Of a DNA stretch of 64,000 nucleotides, positions 49,980 through 58,054 are shown piece after piece. The DNA comes from Larkinella punicea (GTDB lineage: Bacteria; Bacteroidota; Bacteroidia; Cytophagales; Spirosomataceae): positions 1 to 64,000 of the forward strand of contig NZ_QOWE01000024.1 of assembly GCF_003334855.1 (NCBI RefSeq), read 5' to 3'. Position numbers and translations under genes: made by a program. The notes under the pieces are model-generated. The model worked only from the letters and a program-made list of their open reading frames with translations, was not told where the DNA came from and searched no databases. Each line of letters starts with the position of its first letter. Position 1 is the first letter of the stretch.

Positions 49980-51003
49980 AGACAACGACGCCATTCGCGA
50001 AAATACCGCCGAGATTCTGGAATTGGTCGGTTATGCCGTTCAAACGGCCGAAAACGGGAAAGTGGGCGTTGAAAAAGCCCTGGCCGAAAAGCCGGATCTG
50101 GTCATCTGCGACATCATGATGCCCGTATTGGATGGGTATGGCGTCCTGCATATTTTCAATAAAAACCCCCAGTTGGCTGGTGTTCCGTTCATTTTCCTGA
50201 CCGCCAAAACCGAGCGGACGGAGTTCCGCAAAGGCATGGAACTGGGCGCCGATGATTACCTGACCAAACCCTTCGAGGAGTCGGAACTGCTCAGCGCGAT
50301 TGAAGGGCGGTTAAACCGCTTCCGCAACGTCGGGCCTACCTACAACCTGCAACAGGACGGTCTCGACCAGTTTCTGAACGATGCCCGGCACACGGGCAAT
50401 CTGGAAAGCCTGTCGGTGGATCGAAAAGCCCATCCGCTGCGCAAAAAGCAGTTTGTCTACACGGAAGGCGATACGCCAACGCGCCTGTATTTTCTGAAAT
50501 CCGGGAAGGTCAAAACCGTTCGCACCAACACCGACGGGAAAGAATTTATCACCGGACTCTACCAGTCGGGCGACTTTTTCGGGTATCTCGCCCTGCTCGA
50601 AAACCGGGATTACGGCGACTCCGCCGTAACGCTGGAGGATTCGGAATTGGTGTACATTCCGAAAGAAGATTTTCAGCAATTGCTCCTGGCGAATTCCACG
50701 GTGAGCGGGCAGTTCATTAAAATGCTGGCCGGACACGTCGGCGAGCGCGAAGAGCAGTTGCTGCACATGGCCTACAACTCCATCCGGCGCCGGGTGGCAG
50801 ACGCGCTCCTGAACCTCTACCGGCAAGATCCGGAAGGCGTTATTCAGCTTTCGCGGGACAACCTGGCGGCCATTGTCGGCACCGCCACCGAAACCCTGAT
50901 TCGCACCCTGAGCGAGTTCCGGCAGGACGGTTTGCTCGAAATCGCTTCAACGGGCACCATCCGGGTGTTGCAGCCCGAAAAACTGCGCCAGGCAAACTGG
51001 TGA
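49957..51003 (+). CDS. Response regulator with CRP/FNR-type output (REC-cNMP-HTH)
   Basis: A 348-residue fusion. Residues 1-120 form a receiver (LLIEDNDAIRENTAEILE, phospho-Asp in LVICDIMMPVLDGYG, LTKPF). Residues about 140-260 are a cyclic-nucleotide-binding-type domain (LRKKQFVYTEGDTPTRLYFLKSG without the R-S/T pair that holds cAMP in CRP), then the dimer helix and HTH: LSRDNLAAIVGTATETLIRTL. The ETLIR part aligns with FNR VETISR and CRP RETVGR, keeping the Glu and Arg that read TGA. No cluster cysteines are present. The C-terminal domain is predicted to bind the TGA-N6-TCA operators in this window. Confidence 0.93.
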   Translation: MKTILLIEDNDAIRENTAEILELVGYAVQTAENGKVGVEKALAEKPDLVICDIMMPVLDGYGVLHIFNKNPQLAGVPFIFLTAKTERTEFRKGMELGADDYLTKPFEESELLSAIEGRLNRFRNVGPTYNLQQDGLDQFLNDARHTGNLESLSVDRKAHPLRKKQFVYTEGDTPTRLYFLKSGKVKTVRTNTDGKEFITGLYQSGDFFGYLALLENRDYGDSAVTLEDSELVYIPKEDFQQLLLANSTVSGQFIKMLAGHVGEREEQLLHMAYNSIRRRVADALLNLYRQDPEGVIQLSRDNLAAIVGTATETLIRTLSEFRQDGLLEIASTGTIRVLQPEKLRQANW

Positions 51004-51119
51004 AACAAACCACCATCTACCGCCCGGATGAAGAACCGGAAACCCGATCGTTTACCGAAACGCTTTCGGGCGAATCGGTTCTGCCGGGTCTGGAAGTGAA
51101 CCTTTCGAAGTTACTGTAG
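51000..51119 (+). pseudogene. C-terminal relic of a Uma2-type nuclease-like gene
   Basis: A 39-codon frame starting at a GTG that overlaps the regulator stop. It reads TIYRPDEEPETRSFTE then GESVLPGLEVNLSKLL. This ending resembles the C-termini of Uma2/DUF820 PD-(D/E)XK family proteins, from memory. The rest of the gene is missing, so it is probably a decayed remnant left behind by a deletion. Its last bases overlap the end of the convergent DUF3267 gene. Confidence 0.5.
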
Positions 51120-51767
51120 GATCGGCGGTTCGTCGGTCTGTTCGTAAAAATACGATCTCCGCTCGTCCAGATCATCGTAGGTAAACATTGTTCGGTGGCG
51201 GTTTTTAATGGAGTATCGCACCAGCACGTAGTCGCCGATGCAGGCCAGCGTGTGCATCAGGAGGACAATTCCCCAGATCATGCCCCATGACGGCCAGACG
51301 ATCCAGGCCAGCACCAAAGCCGTGGTAATGACCAGAAACGGCATGACGGCCACCAGCGCATTTTCCCGGAGCGTCATCACAAACCGCTGCGCGTAGGCAT
51401 ACACAATCAGACTTTTAATGGAATACCCAAAGCCCACCTCGGGCGCACCAAGGGCCTTGAAAACCAGGGCGTGAATGCCTTCGTGAATGGGCAGGAGCAG
51501 CAGCAGTCCGGCGAAGGCTGCGGGAATGTGCCACCACGGAACCGAAACAGCGGATTTCGCCAGCAGAAAGCCGAAAATACCGCCAAAGCCTGCCATGATC
51601 AGAACAGAAATGGCTGACTTGACGGTTAGCCGGGCCGGTTTCTTTTCTGCGGACGGATTCAGGCCCAGTTCGCGCAGCAGAAACACTTTCATGTCGTCGA
51701 CGGAGAATGATTCAACGAGGTGAAACCGACTGGCGTCCTGAAAGTCGGCAATGCGGGGTTTGGTCAT
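51111..51767 (-). CDS. DUF3267-like membrane protein with HExxH motif
   Basis: A 218-residue membrane protein with four or five helices. The motif HEGIHALVFKALGAPEVGFGY in the second helix region is the HExxH pattern of the DUF3267 family, proposed to be site-2-type membrane metalloproteases. The N-terminus is soluble (about residues 1-45) and the C-terminus is charged (YDDLDERRSYFYEQTDEPP). Biological role unknown. Confidence 0.85.
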   Translation of the reverse strand: MTKPRIADFQDASRFHLVESFSVDDMKVFLLRELGLNPSAEKKPARLTVKSAISVLIMAGFGGIFGFLLAKSAVSVPWWHIPAAFAGLLLLLPIHEGIHALVFKALGAPEVGFGYSIKSLIVYAYAQRFVMTLRENALVAVMPFLVITTALVLAWIVWPSWGMIWGIVLLMHTLACIGDYVLVRYSIKNRHRTMFTYDDLDERRSYFYEQTDEPPILQ

Positions 51768-51906
51768 AACGCTGGAAATACGGAGGGCTTTTTGCTTTCT
51801 TAAAGATAAGACGGAATGGGTCGGAATTCATAGCGAACCTTGGGGTACAATACTGGTTGGCGGGCAATAATTTGTTATCATTGTATACAATTTGCAGCTT
51901 CTTTAC

Positions 51907-53589
51907 ATGAAACAATGGGTAGTGGGCCTGCTGGCCTTTTGGTGCGTATTTCCTCTTTTTGCTCAACAACCGAAGCAACCTTCTGAACCCGAACGGCTTA
52001 CGCCTGACACCTTTACCCGGCAGGATTCGCTGCGGGGCTCGCTCCGTCCGGAACGTACCTGTTACAATGTCCTTTTTTATGACCTCAATTTATCCGTCGA
52101 TCCGGCAACGAAAAGCATTGCGGGGAGCAACACCATCCGGTATCGGGTGCGAACGCCCTTCAAACGGATGCAAATTGACTTGTTTGAAAACCTGACCATC
52201 GATGCGATTACGCAGGGCGGCCAATCCCTGCGGTATACCCGCGAAGGCAACGCCATTTTTGTGACCATGAAGGCATCACAGGAAAAAGATAACGTCGAAG
52301 AAATAAAAATAGCCTACCACGGAAAGCCCCGCGAAGCCGTAAATCCGCCCTGGGATGGCGGTTTTTCCTGGAGCAAAGACAGCACCGGCAACGATTGGGT
52401 GGGCGTTTCCTGCGAGGGGCTGGGCGCCAGTTCGTGGTGGCCCTGCAAGGATCACCTGTCCGACGAACCCGAGTCGATGCAGATGACTTTCCGCGTACCC
52501 CGGGGCCTGAAAGCCGTCTCGAACGGCAGGCTTCAGGAAGAGCGGGAGGTGGGCGACAACCAGACGGAGTTCGTATGGGCGGTTTCCTATTCCATCAACA
52601 CCTACAACGTCACCTTCAATCTGGGCGATTACGTCACGATTCAGGAGCAATACCGGAGCCGGGATTATCAGTATCTGGATCTGAACTACCACGTCCTGCG
52701 CTACAACGAAGAAAAAGCCAAAAAACACTTCGAGCAGGTGATCGGGATGCTCGATTGTTACGAATGGTATTTCGGGCATTATCCCTACTGGCGCGACGGT
52801 TATTCGGTGGTCGAAACGCCGTATTGGGGCATGGAACACCAGAGTGCCATTGGCTACGGAAATAAATACCAGAACAATCCTTTCGGCTTCGATTTCATCC
52901 TGATTCACGAAAGTGCGCACGAGTATTTTGGCAACAGCCTGAGTGTCTCGGACCCCGCTGAAATGTGGATTCACGAATCGTTTGCCACCTACATGGAATC
53001 GATTTATGTGGAAAACACCCACGGCCCCCCGCAGGCAATCAAGTATTTGATGACGCAAAAACCGCTGATTAAAAACAAATTCCCGCTCATGGGACCGCGG
53101 GGTGTCAATTTCCAGCACAAGGATACGGATATTTATTACAAAGGAGCGTGGATGCTGCATTCCATGCGGTGTGTGGTCGACGACGACAATGTCTGGTTTA
53201 TGGCGCTGCGGAAAGTGGCACTGGAACGAAAACACTCGCTGGTGAACACCAAACAGATCATCGATATTTTGTGCCGCGAAACCGAAAAGGACCTACGCCC
53301 CATCTTCGATCAGTTTCTGAACTATGCCGCCCCGCCCGTTCTGGAATACAAGGTGACCGAAAAAGGGGACTTCATCGAAGTGCAGCACCGCTGGATTGCC
53401 GATGCCCCCGGTTTCAACATGCCGTTGAAATACCGGTTTGCCTACGGCCCCTGGCACACCCTGTTTACCACGCGGGAATGGCAGACGATGCTCATCCGCC
53501 GGTCGCAGGGGTGGTTGAATTTTGCGTATGAATTGCAATATTTCGGTGCCCGGCCCCTGGTCGAAACCGCTCAGAAAACTCAGGAATAA
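51907..53589 (+). CDS. M1 family metallopeptidase
   Basis: A 560-residue secreted aminopeptidase-like protein. A signal peptide ends near FAQQ; the N-terminal beta domain (CYNVLFYDLNLSVDPATKSI) is followed by the catalytic domain with HESAHEYFG and the third zinc ligand in WIHESFATYME. The exopeptidase GxMEN motif appears as YWGMEHQSAIGY, with Glu kept. It lacks the large C-terminal helical domain of PepN, so it is of the short type common in Bacteroidota. The ATG at 51907 is favoured over 51892 because the signal peptide starts there. Confidence 0.93.
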   Translation: MKQWVVGLLAFWCVFPLFAQQPKQPSEPERLTPDTFTRQDSLRGSLRPERTCYNVLFYDLNLSVDPATKSIAGSNTIRYRVRTPFKRMQIDLFENLTIDAITQGGQSLRYTREGNAIFVTMKASQEKDNVEEIKIAYHGKPREAVNPPWDGGFSWSKDSTGNDWVGVSCEGLGASSWWPCKDHLSDEPESMQMTFRVPRGLKAVSNGRLQEEREVGDNQTEFVWAVSYSINTYNVTFNLGDYVTIQEQYRSRDYQYLDLNYHVLRYNEEKAKKHFEQVIGMLDCYEWYFGHYPYWRDGYSVVETPYWGMEHQSAIGYGNKYQNNPFGFDFILIHESAHEYFGNSLSVSDPAEMWIHESFATYMESIYVENTHGPPQAIKYLMTQKPLIKNKFPLMGPRGVNFQHKDTDIYYKGAWMLHSMRCVVDDDNVWFMALRKVALERKHSLVNTKQIIDILCRETEKDLRPIFDQFLNYAAPPVLEYKVTEKGDFIEVQHRWIADAPGFNMPLKYRFAYGPWHTLFTTREWQTMLIRRSQGWLNFAYELQYFGARPLVETAQKTQE

Positions 53590-53593
53590 TTTT

Positions 53594-54358
53594 ATGACGC
53601 GCTTCTCAAAACTACGGTTTCTTCCGCTACTGGTCGTGCTGACCACGGCTTGCCAGACGGGCTACCACCTGACCGATCAGGGTTATAAACGCGTCGTGAT
53701 CGACTCGCTGGCGGCACCGGCCGATAGCAGCATGGCCCGTTTTCTGCAACCCTACAAGCAGCAGATGGATCAAACCATGAACGAGGTGCTGGTGCAGTCG
53801 GCGGTGCCTCTGAATCGTTCCAAACCGGAATGCGCCCTCAACAACATGCTCACCGACGCCATGTTGCAGTATGCACAGCAGAAGCTGGGGCAACCCGCCG
53901 ATTGCTCGCACCTGAATTATGGCGGGATTCGGACGGGATTGCCCAAAGGAACGATCCGGATTGGCAGCATTTACGAGGTGATGCCGTTCGACAACCAGTT
54001 GGTGATGCTGACGTTGAAAGGCTCCATGCTGCGGGAATTTTTCGAGTTTTTTGTAGGCAGTGAAATCGATGAAAAATCGCTGGTGGTGGGTGGCGTTCGG
54101 GTGGTGATCAAGAATAACATCCTGACCGACATCGCCTTTACAAACGGGAAGAAGTTCGATCCCAACCAGAACTATACGGTTTTGATGAGCGATTACGTGG
54201 CCGATCGGGGCGGAGGAACGGCGTTTTTGAAGGATGCCGTGGCCCGGAAGAATTTCAACGTTCCCATCCGGGACGTTTTCATTGATTATTTTCGACAGCT
54301 TGGCAAACCCGGTCAACCCATAAACCCGACAACCGATGGACGCATTTCAATCCAATAG
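53594..54358 (+). CDS. 5'-nucleotidase C-terminal domain lipoprotein
   Basis: A 254-residue lipoprotein (lipobox TTAC) consisting only of the 5'-nucleotidase C-terminal (substrate-specificity) domain: ECALNNMLTDAMLQYAQQ, SHLNYGGIRTGLPKGTI (the Asn-Gly-Gly-Arg segment that binds the base) and QNYTVLMSDYVADRGGG. The matching N-terminal metallophosphatase is the next gene, which overlaps this one by 23 bases. In most organisms both domains form one polypeptide in the order N then C, so here they are split and reversed. Together they would hydrolyse nucleotides or related phosphoesters outside the inner membrane. Confidence 0.9.
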   Translation: MTRFSKLRFLPLLVVLTTACQTGYHLTDQGYKRVVIDSLAAPADSSMARFLQPYKQQMDQTMNEVLVQSAVPLNRSKPECALNNMLTDAMLQYAQQKLGQPADCSHLNYGGIRTGLPKGTIRIGSIYEVMPFDNQLVMLTLKGSMLREFFEFFVGSEIDEKSLVVGGVRVVIKNNILTDIAFTNGKKFDPNQNYTVLMSDYVADRGGGTAFLKDAVARKNFNVPIRDVFIDYFRQLGKPGQPINPTTDGRISIQ

Positions 54359-55259
54359 ACGCCAGTTTCTGAAGCTGTTCGGTACGGCTGCCGTGGTGGG
54401 CGGTTTTGCTCCGGAAGCCCTGGCCAAACCGAAGCTCACCCAACTGACGATTCTGCACACCAACGACGTACACAGCCGGCTGGAACCGTTTCCGATGGAT
54501 GGCGGTCGCAATGCCGGGCGGGGCGGTGTTGTCCGCCGGGCCACGCTGATCAACCAGATTCGGAGCGAACAAGCCAATGTGCTGCTGTTCGACGCGGGGG
54601 ATCTGTTTCAGGGAACGCCCTATTTCAATCTCTACAAGGGCGAACCCGAGGTGCAGGCCATGAACCAGATGCGCTACGACGCCAGCACCATCGGCAACCA
54701 CGACTTCGACGGTGGCATGGACAACATGGTGACGCAGTTCGGAAAAGCGAAATTTCCATTCCTGATTGCCAATTATGATTTTAAAAACACGGCGATGGAC
54801 GGCCGCACGGAACCGTACCGGGTTTTCAAAAAAGACGGTTTGCGGATTGGTGTCTTTGGCGTGGGTATTAAACCGGAAGGGTTGATTCCGAAGGAGTTAT
54901 TCCGGGAAACCCGGTATCTGGACCCCATCGAAACCGGCAACGACATGGCCGCGAAGCTGCGGAATGACCTGAACTGCGATTACGTCATCTGTCTGTCGCA
55001 CCTGGGCTACCAATACAACGACAAAGCCGTGTCGGACCGGGTTTTTGCCTCCAAAAGCAAGAATATCGATTTGATCATCGGCGGTCATACGCATACGTTT
55101 CTGGAAGCACCCGTCAACGTACTGAGCCAGGACGGACTCCCGGTTTTGATCAATCAGGTGGGGTTTGCCGGGATTTACCTGGGCCGGATCGACCTGACGT
55201 TTGAGCGCGGAAAAGCGAAACCGGTGATGGAAAGCAAAGCGGTGGAAGTGAAATCGTGA
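54336..55259 (+). CDS. 5'-nucleotidase N-terminal metallophosphatase with Tat signal
   Basis: A 307-residue metallophosphatase. The N-terminus SNRRQFLKLFGTAAVVGGFA is a twin-arginine signal (RRQFLK), so it is exported folded, with metals bound. Catalytic motifs are ILHTNDVHSRLEP, DAGDLFQGTPYF, GNHDFDGG and IGGHTHTF, the di-metal centre of the calcineurin-like fold. It lacks the C-terminal domain, which is encoded by the preceding gene. The signal is not a lipoprotein type, in contrast to the partner. Confidence 0.93.
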   Translation: MDAFQSNRRQFLKLFGTAAVVGGFAPEALAKPKLTQLTILHTNDVHSRLEPFPMDGGRNAGRGGVVRRATLINQIRSEQANVLLFDAGDLFQGTPYFNLYKGEPEVQAMNQMRYDASTIGNHDFDGGMDNMVTQFGKAKFPFLIANYDFKNTAMDGRTEPYRVFKKDGLRIGVFGVGIKPEGLIPKELFRETRYLDPIETGNDMAAKLRNDLNCDYVICLSHLGYQYNDKAVSDRVFASKSKNIDLIIGGHTHTFLEAPVNVLSQDGLPVLINQVGFAGIYLGRIDLTFERGKAKPVMESKAVEVKS

Positions 55260-55372
55260 GGACGGAACCGTTCAGAAGCAGTTTCGGCGAAAATCGACCG
55301 ATTCGCGTAAGCGGTTGAAACCTTACGGAAACGATTGCAGTTATTCTGTCAAAAGGCTTAATTCTCCGACGT

Positions 55373-56704
55373 ATGAACCCAAATATTCCACGTACCGACC
55401 GCAAACGCGTAGTGATTGTGGGAGCAGGGTTCGGCGGCTTGCAACTGGCGCGCAAACTTTCCAGCCGCAAAGAATTTCAGGTCGTTCTGATCAACAAGCA
55501 TAACTTCCACGAATTTCAGCCGCTGTATTACCAGGTGGCAACCTCAGGGCTGGAAGCCAGTTCCATCCTGTTTCCCTTGCGGGCGGTTTTTCAAAATTGT
55601 AAGAACGTTCACATCCGCGTGACCACCGTGACGGCGGTTCATCCCGACACCAAAACCGTCGATACCGATTTAGGCCCCATCGACTACGACTATCTGGTGG
55701 TGGCCACCGGAGCCGATACCAATTTTTTCGGCATGAAGAACATCATCGAGCGTGCTTTGCCGATGAAGTCTGTCTCTGAGGCTATTGCGCTCCGGAACCG
55801 GGTGCTGCAAAATTTTGAAGATGCCCTTTCCGTCGATACCTTAGATGAAAAAGAAGGTTTTTTGAATGTGGTCGTAGTGGGAGGAGGGCCTACGGGTGTC
55901 GAATTGTGCGGAACCTTTGCGGAGATGCGGAAAACCGTTCTGCCGAGCGACTACCCGGAACTGGATTTCAGGATGATGCAGATTTACCTGGTCGAGTCCG
56001 GGGCGGAATTGCTGGGGCCGATGTCGGTGGAGTCGCAGGTAAAATCGCAGCAATATCTCGAAAAGTTGGGTGTCGTCGTTAAACTCAATACCCGCGTTCA
56101 GGATTTCGATGGCCGGCTGGTTCACATGGCCGATGGGTCCACGATTCGGACGAACAACCTGGTTTGGGCGGCTGGCGTAAAAGCCAATCCGTTGAACGGA
56201 CTGCCGACCGAAGCGACGGGCCGTGGGGGGCGTTTGCTCGTCAACCGGTTCAGTCAGGTGCAGGGATTCACGGATATTTTTGCGCTGGGCGACATTGCGT
56301 TGATGACGGAAGAGAAATATCCAAATGGTCATCCGCAAATTGCCCAACCGGCGATTCAGCAGGGCAAACACCTCGCAAAAAACCTGGTGCGGATGGGTAA
56401 GGATCAGCCGATGGAGCCGTTTACGTATAAGGATTTGGGAACGATGGCGACGATTGGTCGCGGAAAAGCGGTCGTTGATCTGCCTTTTTGGAGCTTTCAG
56501 GGCGTTTTTGCGTGGATGGTCTGGCTTTTTGTGCACCTTATGGCCATTGTTGGCGTTAAGAACCGGTTGCTCATTCTGGTCAACTGGGCGTGGAATTACC
56601 TCAGCGACGACCAATCGCTGCGGCTGATTATCAAACCCAAACTCCCGAAAGGCAACATGGAAGCCATTCAGCAGAAAGTAGAAGACCAGTTAATCACAAA
56701 ATAA
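55373..56704 (+). CDS. ndh: Type II NADH dehydrogenase
   Basis: A 443-residue FAD enzyme that oxidises NADH and reduces quinone without pumping protons. The FAD-binding motif is VIVGAGFGGLQLARKL, the NAD-binding motif VVVGGGPTGVELCGTF, with DIFALGDIAL for FAD near residue 305. The C-terminal segment FAWMVWLFVHLMAIVG is hydrophobic and anchors the protein on the membrane. It gives an alternative entry to the respiratory chain next to nuoABC. No clear promoter was seen upstream. Confidence 0.95.
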   Translation: MNPNIPRTDRKRVVIVGAGFGGLQLARKLSSRKEFQVVLINKHNFHEFQPLYYQVATSGLEASSILFPLRAVFQNCKNVHIRVTTVTAVHPDTKTVDTDLGPIDYDYLVVATGADTNFFGMKNIIERALPMKSVSEAIALRNRVLQNFEDALSVDTLDEKEGFLNVVVVGGGPTGVELCGTFAEMRKTVLPSDYPELDFRMMQIYLVESGAELLGPMSVESQVKSQQYLEKLGVVVKLNTRVQDFDGRLVHMADGSTIRTNNLVWAAGVKANPLNGLPTEATGRGGRLLVNRFSQVQGFTDIFALGDIALMTEEKYPNGHPQIAQPAIQQGKHLAKNLVRMGKDQPMEPFTYKDLGTMATIGRGKAVVDLPFWSFQGVFAWMVWLFVHLMAIVGVKNRLLILVNWAWNYLSDDQSLRLIIKPKLPKGNMEAIQQKVEDQLITK

Positions 56705-56707
56705 TAA

Positions 56708-56752
56708 ATGGTCAACTTGTTTGACCATCTATTGAAAAGTAGTTTAAATTTG
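56708..56752 (+). promoter_or_regulatory. Promoter and operator of the fatty acid hydroxylase gene
   Basis: TTTG at 56720-56723 and TAAATTTG at 56745-56752 with a 21-base spacer form a good Bacteroidota promoter. A perfect palindrome ATGGTCAA-CTTGT-TTGACCAT (56708-56728) covers the -33 element and is a likely repressor site. Confidence 0.7.
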
Positions 56753-56813
56753 CAGTTTACACACCCGCGCCCCGGCGTTCCCCACGTTTTGGCGGCATTT
56801 AATTCTTTATAGT

Positions 56814-57434
56814 ATGGAACAAACGATAACCAAAACCAGACCTAAAAATAGTGGCACCAAGCCGTTGTTTGAGAACCCGATTCTCGAACGGTTGTCACGT
56901 ACCCACATTGCGGTTCCGATCACCATTTACCTGGTAACATCGACGCTCTTTGGCTGGTACGCTTTTGCGTATACGGAGATGTCGGCTCTCTGGATTACTT
57001 TCCTCTTTTTTGCGGGCATCACCATTTTTACGCTGGTCGAATACGCCGTTCACCGGGGCGTATTCCACATGGAAACCGACACACCGACGAAGGCTAAGAT
57101 TCAGTATACCTTCCACGGTATTCACCACGAGTATCCGAAAGACAAAACCCGGCTGGCAATGCCCCCGGCTGCGGCTGTATTCGTGGCGTCGGCCTTGTTT
57201 GGTGTCCTTTTTCTGTTGCTGGGCGAAGCTTCGTATGCCTTTTTCCCCGGTTTTCTGGTCGGCTATTCGGGCTATCTGTTCGTGCATTTCATCGTTCATG
57301 CCTACGCTCCGCCCAAGAATTTCTTCAAGTGGCTGTGGATCAATCACTCGGTACACCACTACAAGAGCCACGAAAAGAATTACGGCGTTTCATCGCCCCT
57401 CTGGGATCATGTTTTTGGAACGTACATGAAATAA
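56814..57434 (+). CDS. Fatty acid hydroxylase/sterol desaturase family membrane protein
   Basis: A 206-residue di-iron membrane oxygenase with four helices. Histidine clusters are EYAVHRGVFHME, YTFHGIHHEYPKD, FIVHAYAPPKN and NHSVHHYKSHEKNYG. The spacing resembles fatty acid 2-hydroxylases and carotenoid/sterol hydroxylases of this superfamily; in Bacteroidota a role in sphingolipid or fatty-acid 2-hydroxylation is plausible. It has its own operator-controlled promoter, and nuoA starts seven bases after its stop, so complex I genes may share its transcript. Confidence 0.9.
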   Translation: MEQTITKTRPKNSGTKPLFENPILERLSRTHIAVPITIYLVTSTLFGWYAFAYTEMSALWITFLFFAGITIFTLVEYAVHRGVFHMETDTPTKAKIQYTFHGIHHEYPKDKTRLAMPPAAAVFVASALFGVLFLLLGEASYAFFPGFLVGYSGYLFVHFIVHAYAPPKNFFKWLWINHSVHHYKSHEKNYGVSSPLWDHVFGTYMK

Positions 57435-57440
57435 CACCGC

Positions 57441-57923
57441 ATGCTCTCCGACTTCGGAATCATCTTATTGTTCATCATTACCGGCCTGGCGTTCGTTGGG
57501 CTGGTTTTGTTTGTTGGGAGTCTGTTGCGCCCCAACCGCCCCAACATCGAGAAGCAAACCACCTACGAATCCGGCGAAGAACCGGTTGGCAACGCCAATG
57601 TGCAGTTCAACGTGCGGTTTTATGTGGTCGCCCTTATTTTTGTTTTGTTCGACGTCGAACTGGTCTTCCTGTTTCCGTGGGCCACGGTTTTCGGGCAAAA
57701 GGCCTTGATCGAAGAAACGAACGGTTTGTGGGGCTGGATTTCGCTGGCGGAAATGTTCATCTTTGTGGCCCTTCTGGCCTTGGGGCTGGCGTATGTCTGG
57801 GCCAAGGGCTTCCTGGATTGGGTGAAACCGGAACCGAAAGTGCCGGAAATAAAAACCGCCGTGCCGGTTTCGCTGTACGAGAAAGTGAATCAGAAATATA
57901 AAAAAATGCCCCCAACCCCCTAA
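57441..57923 (+). CDS. nuoA: NADH-quinone oxidoreductase subunit A
   Basis: A 160-residue membrane subunit of complex I. Three helices are visible, with the family signature YESGEEPVGNANVQFNVRFY (about residues 44-63) and FDVELVFLFPWA (about 73-84). The protein is longer than usual (about 120 residues) because of a C-terminal tail; the last residues MPPTP are encoded by a dispersed palindromic repeat that also provides the stop codon. Next is nuoB after 131 bases. Confidence 0.95.
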   Translation: MLSDFGIILLFIITGLAFVGLVLFVGSLLRPNRPNIEKQTTYESGEEPVGNANVQFNVRFYVVALIFVLFDVELVFLFPWATVFGQKALIEETNGLWGWISLAEMFIFVALLALGLAYVWAKGFLDWVKPEPKVPEIKTAVPVSLYEKVNQKYKKMPPTP

Positions 57924-58045
57924 AGGGGGCTTCTGCACCCGGTTTTTGTGAAAGCCCCCTTTAGGGGGTTGGGGGCAAAAGCAGCTCGGAATTGTTAGCT
58001 ATAATATAAGAATGTACAGCCCGGCCCTTTAGGGGGGTGGGGGCA
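57907..58045. repeat. CCCCTAAAGGGG-type palindromic element between nuoA and nuoB
   Basis: Perfect 26-base arms at 57907-57932 and 57952-57977 (core CCCCCTAAAGGGGGC), followed by a partial third copy at 58025-58045 just before the nuoB start. The left arm encodes the nuoA C-terminus and stop. It lies inside the operon and would form a hairpin in the mRNA. Confidence 0.8.
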
Positions 58046-58054
58046 AAATCAACC

